Assembly: GCF_036336025.1 (NCBI RefSeq) | Contig: NZ_JAYKKE010000001.1 | Span: 687,790 to 751,789, forward strand | Direction: 5' to 3' | DNA: 64,000 nucleotides | Origin: Stomatohabitans albus | Lineage (GTDB): Bacteria; Actinomycetota; Nitriliruptoria; Euzebyales; Euzebyaceae | Shown here: positions 17,299 to 26,651 of the stretch, piece after piece | Layout: each line of letters begins with the position of its first letter | How positions within the stretch are numbered: the first letter of the stretch is position 1 | The notes under the pieces: generated by a model | Databases searched by the model: none | What the model saw: the letters and a program-made list of their open reading frames with translations, nothing else | What the model was told of the DNA's origin: nothing | Program-made: the position numbers and the translations under genes

Positions 17299-18149
17299 GT
17301 TGGTATCGCCATTGGGAAGGTTCGTTTCACGTGAAACATGCCGTGCCGGAACGTAAGGGGAGTTGGGAAAAGGCCATAGCAATTGCGGTGGTAAACCAAA
17401 AAGGCGGGGTTGGGAAAACGACGACGACAATTTCATTGGCAGCTAGTCTCGTTGAACAGGGGTATCGCGTCCTCTTAATAGATGCAGATCCACAGGGGAA
17501 TGCCGGTAGCGGTGCAGGCATCGAACGTAAAGATGAACAAGTGACGCTCTACGACGTGCTTGTCAATGAAGCTGAAGTACAAGAGGCTATGGTGCCAACG
17601 GAATCGGGAGTCATTGTGCTGCCCAGCACGATGGATCTGGCCGCGGCTGAAATTGAGCTGGTGAGCGCAATGGGTCGTGAATACCGCCTGCGTGATGCAC
17701 TTATACCGCTGTTAGATGAGATCGATGTCATACTCATCGACTGTCCCCCGAGCCTGGGACTGCTCACTATTAATGCGCTATGTGCCGCAGATGCGGTGCT
17801 TATTCCTGTTCAAGCGGAGTATTTTGCCTTAGAGGGTCTAGGTGCCTTGCAGCAAAACCTGTCTTTGGTGCGTCGTCATCTCAATGCCCAGCTCTATACG
17901 CTTGGGGTAGTGATGACCATGGTTGATACTCGGACAAAGTTGGCGACGGCCGTAGAAGACGATGTCCGTGGCTATTTCGGTGATATGGTTTTCTCTGCGC
18001 GTATTCCGCGAACAGTTCGACTGGCTGAAGCACCCAGTTTTGCGCAACCCATCACGGTATTTGATAGCCCGAGTCGCGGTGCCATGGCCTACCGTCGGTT
18101 GGCTGCTGAAGTGATAGAACGTATTAACCTATGGAAGGGACAAGGATGA
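17295..18149 (+). CDS. parA: Chromosome-partitioning ATPase ParA (Soj)
   Basis: This 284-residue protein has the deviant Walker A KGGVGKT (K36-T42), Walker A' and B (VILIDCPPSLGLLTINAL) and the typical ParA C-terminus. It drives origin segregation with ParB. The GTG at 17295 is chosen because TAAGGAG lies 5-6 bases upstream and it overlaps the rsmG stop. About 28 residues precede the conserved core, and the second parS site encodes residues 10-15 (FHVKH). GTG codons at 17331 and 17343 are alternative starts but have no good ribosome-binding site. Confidence 0.93.
   Translation: MSWYRHWEGSFHVKHAVPERKGSWEKAIAIAVVNQKGGVGKTTTTISLAASLVEQGYRVLLIDADPQGNAGSGAGIERKDEQVTLYDVLVNEAEVQEAMVPTESGVIVLPSTMDLAAAEIELVSAMGREYRLRDALIPLLDEIDVILIDCPPSLGLLTINALCAADAVLIPVQAEYFALEGLGALQQNLSLVRRHLNAQLYTLGVVMTMVDTRTKLATAVEDDVRGYFGDMVFSARIPRTVRLAEAPSFAQPITVFDSPSRGAMAYRRLAAEVIERINLWKGQG
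17323..17338. promoter_or_regulatory. parS: Second parS site, inside the 5' end of parA
   Basis: CGTTTCACGTGAAACA has 15 of 16 consensus bases and keeps the full 14-base palindrome. It lies within the parA coding sequence if the GTG at 17295 is used. It is about 780 bases from the first parS. Confidence 0.9.
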
Positions 18150-18991
18150 GTCGCAGTGGAGGCCTTGGCCGCGGATTGGGAGCACTAATCCCCCAGGGCA
18201 GTGCAGGACAATCGGGTCTTGTTGAGCTGACCCTTGATCAACTCAAACCAAATGCCCGGCAACCACGTGATCGCTTTGATGAGGCTGCCCTCGAAGAATT
18301 GACGCATTCCATTGCCACGATGGGTATCTTGCAGCCCATCGTGGCACGACCATTACCCGACGGTTCCTATGAAATTGTGGCTGGGGAACGACGGTTTCGT
18401 GCAGCGCGGCGGGCTGGACTAGCGCGTGTACCCGTCGTTATTCGCCATACCGAAGATGACCAGCTATTGACAGAAGCGCTTGTTGAGAATATTCATCGGG
18501 CCGACCTCGATCCCATAGAAGAAGCCAGAGCATACCGTCAACTGATTGATGATTTTGAATTCACGCACGATGACTTGGCGGAGCGGCTTGGGCGTTCACG
18601 CTCGGTAATCACAAACACTCTTCGGCTACTGACCCTTGTTGATTCGGTGGCTGATTTGGTGAGTACAGGCGCTATTTCCGCTGGTCACGGGCGGAGTTTG
18701 GCAGTTCTAGAGGCAGATCAGCAACAAGCAATCGCAAACCAGATCGTTACAGAAGGCCTCAGTGTACGACGCACCGAGGAGCTCGTAAAAACAATTACCG
18801 AACCACGTCGACAAGTACGTTCAACTCAAGGGACTACACCATCCGTGTTTACGGATGTCGAAGATCAACTGGCTGATCGCTTTGGTACCAAAGTCAACAT
18901 TCAAGGTAGCCCCCGCCGTGGTCGCATTCAGATTGAATATGCCGGATCTGAGGATTTTCATCGGTTACTTGGCTTGTTGATGGGGGAGTAG
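18146..18991 (+). CDS. parB: Chromosome-partitioning protein ParB (Spo0J)
   Basis: This 281-residue protein has the N-terminal GLGRGLGALIP, the CTP-binding motif GERRFRAARRAG, a helix-turn-helix parS-binding core (LAERLGRSRSVITNTLRLL) and a C-terminal dimer domain. I chose the ATG at 18146, which overlaps the parA TGA (ATGA) and has GGAAGGGACAAGG upstream; an ATG at 18131 is also in frame. ParB is a CTP-dependent clamp spreading from parS. Confidence 0.95.
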   Translation: MSRSGGLGRGLGALIPQGSAGQSGLVELTLDQLKPNARQPRDRFDEAALEELTHSIATMGILQPIVARPLPDGSYEIVAGERRFRAARRAGLARVPVVIRHTEDDQLLTEALVENIHRADLDPIEEARAYRQLIDDFEFTHDDLAERLGRSRSVITNTLRLLTLVDSVADLVSTGAISAGHGRSLAVLEADQQQAIANQIVTEGLSVRRTEELVKTITEPRRQVRSTQGTTPSVFTDVEDQLADRFGTKVNIQGSPRRGRIQIEYAGSEDFHRLLGLLMGE

Positions 18992-18993
18992 GC

Positions 18994-19113
18994 ATGGCAC
19001 CGGATAGCCATATTGACGGTCCGACAAAAACAAGCCGTGCCCTTGTTGGTCTTGGCTTGGGCTTGTTCTGGGGATGGCTGCTCCTATTATTTGCAGATAA
19101 AACCAAGGAATAA
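18994..19113 (+). CDS. 39-residue single-pass membrane protein
   Basis: ATG at 18994, two bases after the parB stop, with GGGGGAG upstream. It encodes a polar start (MAPDSHIDGPTKTS), one hydrophobic helix (ALVGLGLGLFWGWLLLLFA) and a short charged end (DKTKE). The ribosome-binding site, spacing and peptide layout make it a likely real gene co-transcribed with parAB. Function unknown; it could tether or regulate something at the membrane. Confidence 0.65.
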   Translation: MAPDSHIDGPTKTSRALVGLGLGLFWGWLLLLFADKTKE

Positions 19114-19170
19114 GCAATTAGAGCAATAATATGCTTATAATTCCAATACTATCCAATGGGTGAGTGAGGC

Positions 19171-20271
19171 TTAGTCTTGTTTGGTATAACGCTGAACAAG
19201 GCTCGCGATGGCGTTCACCATACGATTTGCAAACGCTGTTTGAACTTCAGGCGTTGACCACGTTGCCAATGATTCCGGATTCGTGCCGTAAGCGGGTTCT
19301 ATAATGACCGTTGGCATCCGAGTACCTCGAAGCATCGTCCACGTCCGTGGAGCGACCTCAGTAGCCACACCAGGTTCGATTGCACGGACGGCCTGCATCG
19401 CCGCATACGCCAAGTCTTGGCCAACAGGACTGGTGAAGGATGATTGGTGAGATGGTGATGCAAAATAATACGCGTGCGCACCAACATGGTTAGGGTCATC
19501 GTGTGCGGCCAAACTCAAGCTAATGGTGAGTTTTGCGCCAATACGATTAGCCAATGCGGCACGATCCGCATTGGAAGGGTCGTTGAGTGGACCCCGACTT
19601 AAGACTGGCGACATCCCCACCGCTGATAGACGTGCATGCAGTTGGGTTGCCATGGACCATGACCAGTCAGTCAAGACACGATGATCAAGCTGGGCATACT
19701 TGATACTGGCCGGATCGATAAGGACAACCATGCCGGGTAGACCAGCACGAGCAGCATGTTCAAACTGCTCTTGGTCACGAACGCGTGCACTTGCCCCAAT
19801 TTCCATGTGGGCCCGGCGGAGTCGTTTTAATTGAACAAGTGTTCGCGGGCCGGCAACGCCATCAACTTCAATACCCATATGGTCTTGGAACTCGCGTAAC
19901 GCATTATCAAGCAAATGACTAAACAGCCCATCTTCACGACCGGCTTCAAATCCCAATTGGTTTAATCGTGATTGCAAATCCAAAACGTCGTCGCCACGCA
20001 TGGGCGGGGTGGAGTACCACAACAACCGGTCACCAAGATGAAAGTCGGCTTCAACTAACGATTCCCAGGTATCGCTATCAACGACTCCACTCGGGGTGAG
20101 GCCGCGAGCCTGTTGGAATGTTTTGACGGCGAGGACTGTATTATCGTCGAATTCTTCTCCATACGCCAAAGGAACACCCACAGTAGGGGTGTCCTCTGAC
20201 CACTTAGATAGGCGGCGACGCAGGTCAAATACCTCGGCGCCAACATCGCCGTATCGTAACGGTAAACCCAT
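19171..20271 (-). CDS. cwlM: CwlM-like regulator: two peptidoglycan-binding domains plus degenerate amidase domain
   Basis: This 366-residue protein has two peptidoglycan-binding type 1 domains (about residues 1-75 and 80-150) and a C-terminal Amidase_3 fold (about 180-360). No signal peptide is present. In active amidases the first zinc ligand lies in IDPGHGG; here it reads IDPASIK (185-191). The SxHAN motif is SLSLAA (251-256), lacking the His. Glu325 in IIEPAYGTN is kept. This suggests a catalytically dead protein. Mycobacterial CwlM is a cytoplasmic regulator of MurA and MurJ. It ends the operon that also encodes MurJ, the pseudokinase, TrxB and TrxA. Confidence 0.85.
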   Translation of the reverse strand: MGLPLRYGDVGAEVFDLRRRLSKWSEDTPTVGVPLAYGEEFDDNTVLAVKTFQQARGLTPSGVVDSDTWESLVEADFHLGDRLLWYSTPPMRGDDVLDLQSRLNQLGFEAGREDGLFSHLLDNALREFQDHMGIEVDGVAGPRTLVQLKRLRRAHMEIGASARVRDQEQFEHAARAGLPGMVVLIDPASIKYAQLDHRVLTDWSWSMATQLHARLSAVGMSPVLSRGPLNDPSNADRAALANRIGAKLTISLSLAAHDDPNHVGAHAYYFASPSHQSSFTSPVGQDLAYAAMQAVRAIEPGVATEVAPRTWTMLRGTRMPTVIIEPAYGTNPESLATWSTPEVQTAFANRMVNAIASLVQRYTKQD

Positions 20272-20274
20272 TAT

Positions 20275-20595
20275 TTAGATGAAATCGGCCAAATCAACGA
20301 GTAACGCTGACTTAGGTTTAGCACCCACAATGCGCTTGACTTCCTGACCACCATTAAAGACGATCATGCTTGGAATGCTCATGACGCGGTAGGTCTGTGC
20401 CGCCTGAGGATTCTCATCCACGTTCAGCTTCATTACCTTCAACTTGTCAGCAAACTCAGTACCAATCTCATCAATAATTGGACCGACCTGGCGGCAGGGG
20501 CCACACCATTCAGCCCAAAAATCAACTAATACGGGACGATCTGCGCCCAAAACCTCATCGGCAAAGGTGGCGTCTGTTACTGCGGCACTCGACAT
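20275..20595 (-). CDS. trxA: Thioredoxin
   Basis: This 106-residue protein has the active site WCGPC (C31, C34) in DFWAEWCGPCRQVGP and the cis-Pro segment MSIPSMIVF. It is the electron carrier partner of the adjacent TrxB. AGGAGA precedes the ATG at 20595. Confidence 0.96.
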   Translation of the reverse strand: MSSAAVTDATFADEVLGADRPVLVDFWAEWCGPCRQVGPIIDEIGTEFADKLKVMKLNVDENPQAAQTYRVMSIPSMIVFNGGQEVKRIVGAKPKSALLVDLADFI

Positions 20596-20643
20596 AGCTC
20601 TTCTCCTTCGTTAGGTATTACTCAAGTCTGCCTTAAAACGGTC

Positions 20644-21582
20644 CTAATGGCTCTCTTGCTTTTCAAGCCAACGTTGTGCATCCAATGCAGCCTTACATCC
20701 CTGACCAGCGGCGGTAATCGCTTGACGATACCGGGTGTCGGTAATATCTCCTGCGGCAAAGACCCCGTCAACATTGGTATTCGTGGTTGGTTCATCAACA
20801 ATGATGTAGCCAACACCATCAACCTTAACCTGGTCCGCAAATGGCTGGCTATTCGGTGAGTGCCCGATAGCCATAAAGACCCCGTCAGCCTCCAAGTTGG
20901 TTTCTTCATCGGTGATGGTGTTTTTGATGCGCACACCAGTCACGGCCTCATCACCAAGCACGTCAACGACCACACTGTTCCACGCAACGGAGATATTTGA
21001 TGTATCAAGTACGCGCTTAGCCATAATGTCTGATGCACGGAACTCATCACGGCGATGAACCACCGTGACAGACTCTGCCAAGGTAGACAAGAACAGGGCC
21101 TCTTCCATGGCGGTATCTCCACCACCTACGACCACAAGTTTGCGATTACGGAAGAAGAATCCATCACAGGTTGCGCAGGCGCTTACCCCAAAGCCTTTCA
21201 ACCGTTCTTCATTCTCGATGCCTAGCCAGCGTGCACTCGCGCCGGTACAGATAATGACCGTTTTTGTATGAATCTCAGAGCCATCATCGAGATAGAGGAC
21301 CTTCGGGTTGGACGTCAAATCGGTACGAACCACCTGTCCAATTTGCGTGCGTGCGCCAAAGCGCTCTGCTTGGGCGCGAAAATCTTGCATCATCTCAGGA
21401 CCATGACGACCTTCGGGATACCCAGGAAAGTTCTCAACCTCAGTGGTTTGAGTAAGTTGCCCACCTGATACCGGGCCTTCTAATACAAGTGGATTCTGGC
21501 CGGCTCGTGCGGCATAAATAGCTGCGGTCCAACCGGCGGGACCGGACCCAACGATGGTGATGTTCTCTATGGATTGCGTCAT
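20644..21582 (-). CDS. trxB: Thioredoxin reductase
   Basis: This 312-residue flavoprotein has an FAD-binding GSGPAG, the redox-active CATC (C136, C139) and an NADPH-binding VVGGGDTAMEEALFL. It reduces thioredoxin with NADPH. GGAGAC lies upstream of the ATG at 21582. It lies 48 bases before trxA in the same operon. Confidence 0.96.
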   Translation of the reverse strand: MTQSIENITIVGSGPAGWTAAIYAARAGQNPLVLEGPVSGGQLTQTTEVENFPGYPEGRHGPEMMQDFRAQAERFGARTQIGQVVRTDLTSNPKVLYLDDGSEIHTKTVIICTGASARWLGIENEERLKGFGVSACATCDGFFFRNRKLVVVGGGDTAMEEALFLSTLAESVTVVHRRDEFRASDIMAKRVLDTSNISVAWNSVVVDVLGDEAVTGVRIKNTITDEETNLEADGVFMAIGHSPNSQPFADQVKVDGVGYIIVDEPTTNTNVDGVFAAGDITDTRYRQAITAAGQGCKAALDAQRWLEKQESH

Positions 21583-21611
21583 GCCGTCTCCTTAGGCAAA
21601 AATGGATCCCA

Positions 21612-23045
21612 TTATGGTTGCACTCGTACACGAACGGAACTGATTTCCGCACGGTAACGATCGCTTACTTTGGGAAGCTCACCCGTCAACCAAACGAGTA
21701 CATATCGTCCTAATTTGGGTGGCGTGATAGCGATAACGTTAGCGTCGTCATCAACCTTTGGTTGTTTTGCCACGATAGTGAACCCATCAAGGCTCTCTTC
21801 AGGGGTGGATGCCACACCAATGTGGACATCAAATCCACCATGTGGGGTGGCCAGTTCTACTTCGCTTACTCGTTTGGCTGATCCAAGGTCCAAGACAAAT
21901 CCGACACCGTCCTTTAACCCCCCAAAGTCAGCGGTGTGATAGAGCTCAGTAGCCCACGAGGTCGCAGGAGCACCATCTAATAATGCGTCAATCTGATGGT
22001 CTCGTTCGCGTGAATCACCCTGGGGGTCAAAGGAGTCAACACCCACAATGGCCGTAATGACATCGTTGGTAGCGGTAATCTCCGAAGCAGAACCACCACC
22101 GGCAGGATCTTGACCACTCACCGATTTTTTTGAGGATTGCACAAGCCATCCAGCCGCCACAATCAATACGATGACTGGTACAACCCACAGCACCTCGCGT
22201 ACAAATCGTCGGCGTTTCGGTGGGGACGGTGGCTCAATCCGGGCGTGTTCAAAGCGGGCAAGTGCTTGAGAAACACGACTGGCATCAGCAGGACGATTGT
22301 CCGGATTACTTGCCGTTAAGAGTGAAACCAAGTCATCAAGCTCAGTTGGAATACTGCCTCGTTTGAGGCTAGGGCGAGGTAAATCGTCGGATAACCGTGT
22401 CTGTAATCGACCGCGAGCCGTAATCGGGTTTTCACCCGTTAACAGCTCATACAAAATCAGTCCTAACCCCCAAAGGTCGGTACGTTCATCAATTGGATGG
22501 CCACGCAACTGTTCTGGAGGCGGGGTCGGTGAATCTTTCACCGCACGACTAACCCCAAAATCAGCGAGCTTTACTCGACCATCAGCCGTCAACAGCACAT
22601 TGTGTGAATGCACAGCCCCATGCAACATGCCACGTTCATGCGCATACGCCAACGCCAACGAAATACGGCGAGCGATGTGCGCAACTTCATCGATTTCAAG
22701 CGGGTTGTGCTTTCTGGCAGCAATCGCAGCATCCAACCGGCGGCCATCCATCCATTCCATCACCACGTACTCATCATCCCCATCACTACCAGTATCAAAG
22801 ATGGCAACGATTCCAGGGTGAACGAGTCGAGCCGCAGCGATAGCTTCTGCTTTGAACCGGGCACGGACCTCAGGTTCTTCGACATATTCTTTACGCAAAA
22901 TCTTGACCGCAACCGGTCTCGCCAAGACGGTATCCCAGGCCTTCCAAACCGTTGTTAACAGACCCGAATCAATATGTTCGGATAACTCATAGCGACCAGC
23001 CAGTATGCGTGGCGGTGGCGTGGGTTTTGACGATGGTGTGGTCAC
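21612..23045 (-). CDS. Membrane pseudokinase with extracellular domain (separate counterpart of the MviN C-terminal part)
   Basis: This 477-residue protein has a serine/threonine kinase-like domain (about 15-270), a transmembrane helix (about 284-302) and an extracellular beta-rich, discoidin-like domain (about 330-477). The VAVK Lys48, the helix-C Glu68 and DFG (162-164) are present. The glycine loop is degenerate (DSGLLTTV) and the catalytic HRD is HGA (142-144), lacking the Asp, so it should be a pseudokinase. In mycobacteria MviN (Rv3910) fuses MurJ to a pseudokinase and an extracellular domain that binds the forkhead protein FhaA. Here the same parts are encoded by adjacent genes. Confidence 0.85.
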   Translation of the reverse strand: MTTPSSKPTPPPRILAGRYELSEHIDSGLLTTVWKAWDTVLARPVAVKILRKEYVEEPEVRARFKAEAIAAARLVHPGIVAIFDTGSDGDDEYVVMEWMDGRRLDAAIAARKHNPLEIDEVAHIARRISLALAYAHERGMLHGAVHSHNVLLTADGRVKLADFGVSRAVKDSPTPPPEQLRGHPIDERTDLWGLGLILYELLTGENPITARGRLQTRLSDDLPRPSLKRGSIPTELDDLVSLLTASNPDNRPADASRVSQALARFEHARIEPPSPPKRRRFVREVLWVVPVIVLIVAAGWLVQSSKKSVSGQDPAGGGSASEITATNDVITAIVGVDSFDPQGDSRERDHQIDALLDGAPATSWATELYHTADFGGLKDGVGFVLDLGSAKRVSEVELATPHGGFDVHIGVASTPEESLDGFTIVAKQPKVDDDANVIAITPPKLGRYVLVWLTGELPKVSDRYRAEISSVRVRVQP

Positions 23046-23052
23046 AAGTTCA

Positions 23053-24732
23053 TCATTCTAAGCGATCAGGAAATGTGCGGAGATTGTTCGATCGGTCTGC
23101 AAGCCTGCCGTCCAGCGCATCAACCAGTCCGTACCCGGATTTCCATGTCACCCACAGGTAGATCAAACCAGCGACGGCCAAAGACAATATCGCAAGTAAC
23201 CAGTTTGGCCAATTTCCCGATAGATAGCGGATGATAACCGCTGATGCACCAGCCCCCATCGCACCGGTAAAGACCGCACTGAGGGTGTTATAGAGATGCA
23301 ACGGTCCTGTGGTTGCACGGACCTTCCGATACAACATGGCAAATTCGGTCCATGAGCCAACGGCAACGCCAAGCCCCAGGCCAACAGCACCGATGCGAGC
23401 TATATCAGGTGTCTCACGGAGGGTGGTTTCAAGTGGTCCTAAGGCAGGTAACTGACCCAACATAACGATGCCGTGAGCTGTGAGCCCGAATTGATCAAAT
23501 TGAAACATTGATACGCCTCCAACCAGTGCTGAAACAATTACACGGGTGATGGAGGCACGTGCCGGAACGGTGGTGTCGTTCAAACTGTATAGCGCTGACT
23601 GCATTAAACGACTGAGTGTGGAGGCTAATAAGCCAAGGGACATAACACTGAGGACGAGCCACACCATAGTTGAATTCGATGAGGTGAACTCACCGCGTTC
23701 CAGTAGTAAACCGGTGATGTAGTCGCCACAAAATAGGTAGGCGGTTGCGATAGGGACGACAAAGAACGCAATACGGCCAAAGGCAGGGCGGAGTCGTTGT
23801 GAAACGGCTTCAGCGCGTACGGTTGACATTTCGGGAAGCTCAGCGGCTGCAATACTCATGCCGAACAAACTGATTGGTAAGAGAAATAAAAAGCTCGCAT
23901 AGCGCATGGTGCCAACTGCTCCTACGGCTAAGAAGCTGGCTAACCAAACATCTACCCATGCGCTGATTTGAATGACCCCACGAGCTCCAACAACAGGCAA
24001 GAATTTTTGGACAACATGACGGGCGTGGGTGTCCCAACGCATCGCCAAAACAAAGTTACGCTCTACCTTTATCACACCTGGTAGCTGGACGATCAGTTGC
24101 GCAGCTGCCCCTATGACCGTAGCCCAGCCAAGGACTTTGACGAGCTCAACACTTGTTTGGTCCAGACCGCCTGATGCACCGGCATAGATCGTCCAGCCGA
24201 AACCGACCACCATAAAAATCTGAACGAAGTTCCAGATGACGGGGGCAACATAGGACAAGAAAAACTTGCGATGGCTATTGAGTACGCCTAAACACCAGCT
24301 TGATAGGACGAGCAGCCCAATGCCTGGGGTTGTGATGCGCACAAGCGTAACGGTGAGTTCGCGCCGTTCTCCGGTATATCCTCCCGCGACGAGGTCGGTG
24401 AGGGGACCGGCAAAAGTGATACCCACCCAATCCAAGACAGTCGTTATTAAAATCAAGGCCAACAAGATTGTTGAGGCGAGTTGGCCAGCTTCCTTTTCAC
24501 GCCCTTCTGCCAACAGCTTGGAATAGGAGGGAATGAAGGATGCGCTCAAGACACCTTCCCCCAAGAGGTTTTGCATCATATTGGGGATACGGAAGGCCGC
24601 AGTAAAGGCTTCGATGGCTGGACCAGAACCTAAAAATCCAGCGATAACAATTTCACGGAGAAGGCCGGCAACGCGTGATAAGCCGATACCTGCGGCCACA
24701 AGGGCAGAACTTCCTAGACGGGGCAACCTCAT
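23053..24732 (-). CDS. murJ: Lipid II flippase MurJ (MviN domain only)
   Basis: This 559-residue MOP-superfamily protein has about 14 hydrophobic helices. It has the family N-terminus (GLSRVAGLLREIVIAGFLG...EAFTAAFRIPNMMQNLLGEG). It moves lipid II across the membrane for peptidoglycan synthesis. The ATG overlaps the stop of the DUF6049 gene (ATGA), and the pseudokinase gene starts 7 bases after it. It lacks the C-terminal pseudokinase seen in mycobacterial MviN. Confidence 0.94.
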   Translation of the reverse strand: MRLPRLGSSALVAAGIGLSRVAGLLREIVIAGFLGSGPAIEAFTAAFRIPNMMQNLLGEGVLSASFIPSYSKLLAEGREKEAGQLASTILLALILITTVLDWVGITFAGPLTDLVAGGYTGERRELTVTLVRITTPGIGLLVLSSWCLGVLNSHRKFFLSYVAPVIWNFVQIFMVVGFGWTIYAGASGGLDQTSVELVKVLGWATVIGAAAQLIVQLPGVIKVERNFVLAMRWDTHARHVVQKFLPVVGARGVIQISAWVDVWLASFLAVGAVGTMRYASFLFLLPISLFGMSIAAAELPEMSTVRAEAVSQRLRPAFGRIAFFVVPIATAYLFCGDYITGLLLERGEFTSSNSTMVWLVLSVMSLGLLASTLSRLMQSALYSLNDTTVPARASITRVIVSALVGGVSMFQFDQFGLTAHGIVMLGQLPALGPLETTLRETPDIARIGAVGLGLGVAVGSWTEFAMLYRKVRATTGPLHLYNTLSAVFTGAMGAGASAVIIRYLSGNWPNWLLAILSLAVAGLIYLWVTWKSGYGLVDALDGRLADRSNNLRTFPDRLE

Positions 24733-26651
24733 TGGTCCTCACTTGGCGAGGGTTCTGACTTGATTGTCTGAAACGGAATGGTTTCATCAAGTGAGGGGAG
24801 TGGGCCACTAACTGGTCTTGCCGTACGCCTAAAAATACGATTAGCTGAGCGGTTCCGCCAGCCCCAAAGCACCAAAATACCGATCGCTCCAGCGGCAAAT
24901 AACAGTGCAGTAACCGGGTAGGCCGTTGAGCGAACACTGATGGTTCCCGATGTGATTAATTGGCCAGTTTGGGGATTCTCAACTTGAACGATGGCACTTG
25001 TAATACCGCCAGAGGTTCGCGGGCTGACCACGATGTCTTTGGCAGTGGCATCCCGTGGACGCAAGCGCATATCAACGGTGTCGTTACCTTCAATTTTCAA
25101 GTTTGAACTAATGATACGAACACGAACTGTCAATCCAATAGGAGAATCATTGGCCACACTGATGGGGATTGTTCCACGTTGACCTGTCATGGTAATTGGT
25201 GGGGGAGAGAGTACTTGGATACCTCCTTCGATTTGTGCCTTGGTATTAAGAACCCTTGTTGCCGCTTGGCTCTCGTCTTCGTTAACAGCGGTCGCAACCA
25301 ACAACTCATCGTCAAAGTTCAGGGGACTTGTACCATCTTCAAAGGAACGGCGCTCCGTCATAGCCACAATGCCAGGAAGGGCATCACGTGCCGCCTTCAA
25401 TCTGGCAAAATAATCTCGGCGTTGTTGCGAAAGCACAGGTGACGAAAAGGCCGTCGGTGTAATGACATCTGCGGGGGCATTCATCAGATCGCCTACGCCA
25501 CCTAAACGGACCCAAGGGGCTGTGGCAAGGGTTTCTTGGAGTACGCGTTGATCCTCTGCGCTCGGTATGGACCGTAAATCAAGAAGCAACGGAGATTGGA
25601 TTGTTTCACCATCATCAGAAGACGGGTTGGTCTGTTCGGCGTCGGTATCTATCGGTGTGGTGGGTTGAAGTCGTTGGGGCAAGGCTGCATAAGCAATAGC
25701 CCATTGCCCCAATGCTGGCCCGTCTAATACGGCAGCTGCTTTCTTAAATGCGGGATCACCAGCCAATATCTTTACTGCATTAAATCGATGGACTGAACCT
25801 GCTTGGGTGAGCGTACCTTCCGGGACAAGAATGCCATCCACTGCAGCGGTGCGACTAATGGCTGAAGCGGTAGAGCGATTGATCGTGGTGGGTGATGCAA
25901 TGACTGGTGCAACCGATACTGAGTCAGTGGCGAGACGATCACTTAACCCTTCACTCACCGTACGATCGATTAAGTCAAACTGATTTGTTTCAGCAAGGGA
26001 GAAGAGATCGGCATCATACGCCGGAGTGGGGATGACTTCGCGTGCCAGCGTTGGCATATCGTCGTGTGAACCGACAACAACCGACTGCTCCGTTTGCCCT
26101 AATGACCCAACAATGGCCAGGGGAACGGGATTGAGCTGAGGATCCACAACAAGGGCGGTGACGAGGCGAGCAACGCGATGGTTTCCGTCCAGCAGCGTGA
26201 TTTCAAGCGGGTAGACACCGGTTGCTTCAAAGCGATCGAGATATAAGTCAGTGGTTGAGCGTTCTATAAGGACTGACCGTGACTCACCTTCACCGAGAGG
26301 CGTGAGTGACTCAGCTGAAGAACTAAACAGCCAGCCTGTTTCTTGATTTAAAACAGCCTGTTGCAAGTCTTCACGGCTCGTTGCGGGTTCCCGTACCGCC
26401 AACGTGATACGAGGATTTGCTAATGGCTTCCCTTGGCCGATAGCGAGGCGTAACTGGAGGGGCTGTGATGGGCTCAGAATACCGTTGATCGATTCAATCG
26501 TGATTAGTCGATCTGTGGTTGCTGATGTGGGAGGTGTCGGTGTTTGGCGTGGTGATGCCGGGACCGATTGGGCAATAGCAAAAGGTGTCGCCACGAAGCC
26601 ACTGAGTAAGGCCAGTAGACAAGCACCAAACCAACGGATCACACCGCTCAC
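24729..26651 (-). CDS. DUF6049-family exported, membrane-anchored protein
   Basis: This 640-residue protein has an N-terminal signal sequence (LLALLSGFVATPFAIAQS), a long extracellular part, and a C-terminal transmembrane helix (ALLFAAGAIGILVLWGW, near residue 595) followed by a basic tail. Position between the NUDIX gene and murJ matches Rv3909 of M. tuberculosis, a DUF6049 protein. Role unknown; context suggests the cell envelope. Both neighbours overlap by four bases. Confidence 0.8.
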   Translation of the reverse strand: MSGVIRWFGACLLALLSGFVATPFAIAQSVPASPRQTPTPPTSATTDRLITIESINGILSPSQPLQLRLAIGQGKPLANPRITLAVREPATSREDLQQAVLNQETGWLFSSSAESLTPLGEGESRSVLIERSTTDLYLDRFEATGVYPLEITLLDGNHRVARLVTALVVDPQLNPVPLAIVGSLGQTEQSVVVGSHDDMPTLAREVIPTPAYDADLFSLAETNQFDLIDRTVSEGLSDRLATDSVSVAPVIASPTTINRSTASAISRTAAVDGILVPEGTLTQAGSVHRFNAVKILAGDPAFKKAAAVLDGPALGQWAIAYAALPQRLQPTTPIDTDAEQTNPSSDDGETIQSPLLLDLRSIPSAEDQRVLQETLATAPWVRLGGVGDLMNAPADVITPTAFSSPVLSQQRRDYFARLKAARDALPGIVAMTERRSFEDGTSPLNFDDELLVATAVNEDESQAATRVLNTKAQIEGGIQVLSPPPITMTGQRGTIPISVANDSPIGLTVRVRIISSNLKIEGNDTVDMRLRPRDATAKDIVVSPRTSGGITSAIVQVENPQTGQLITSGTISVRSTAYPVTALLFAAGAIGILVLWGWRNRSANRIFRRTARPVSGPLPSLDETIPFQTIKSEPSPSEDQ

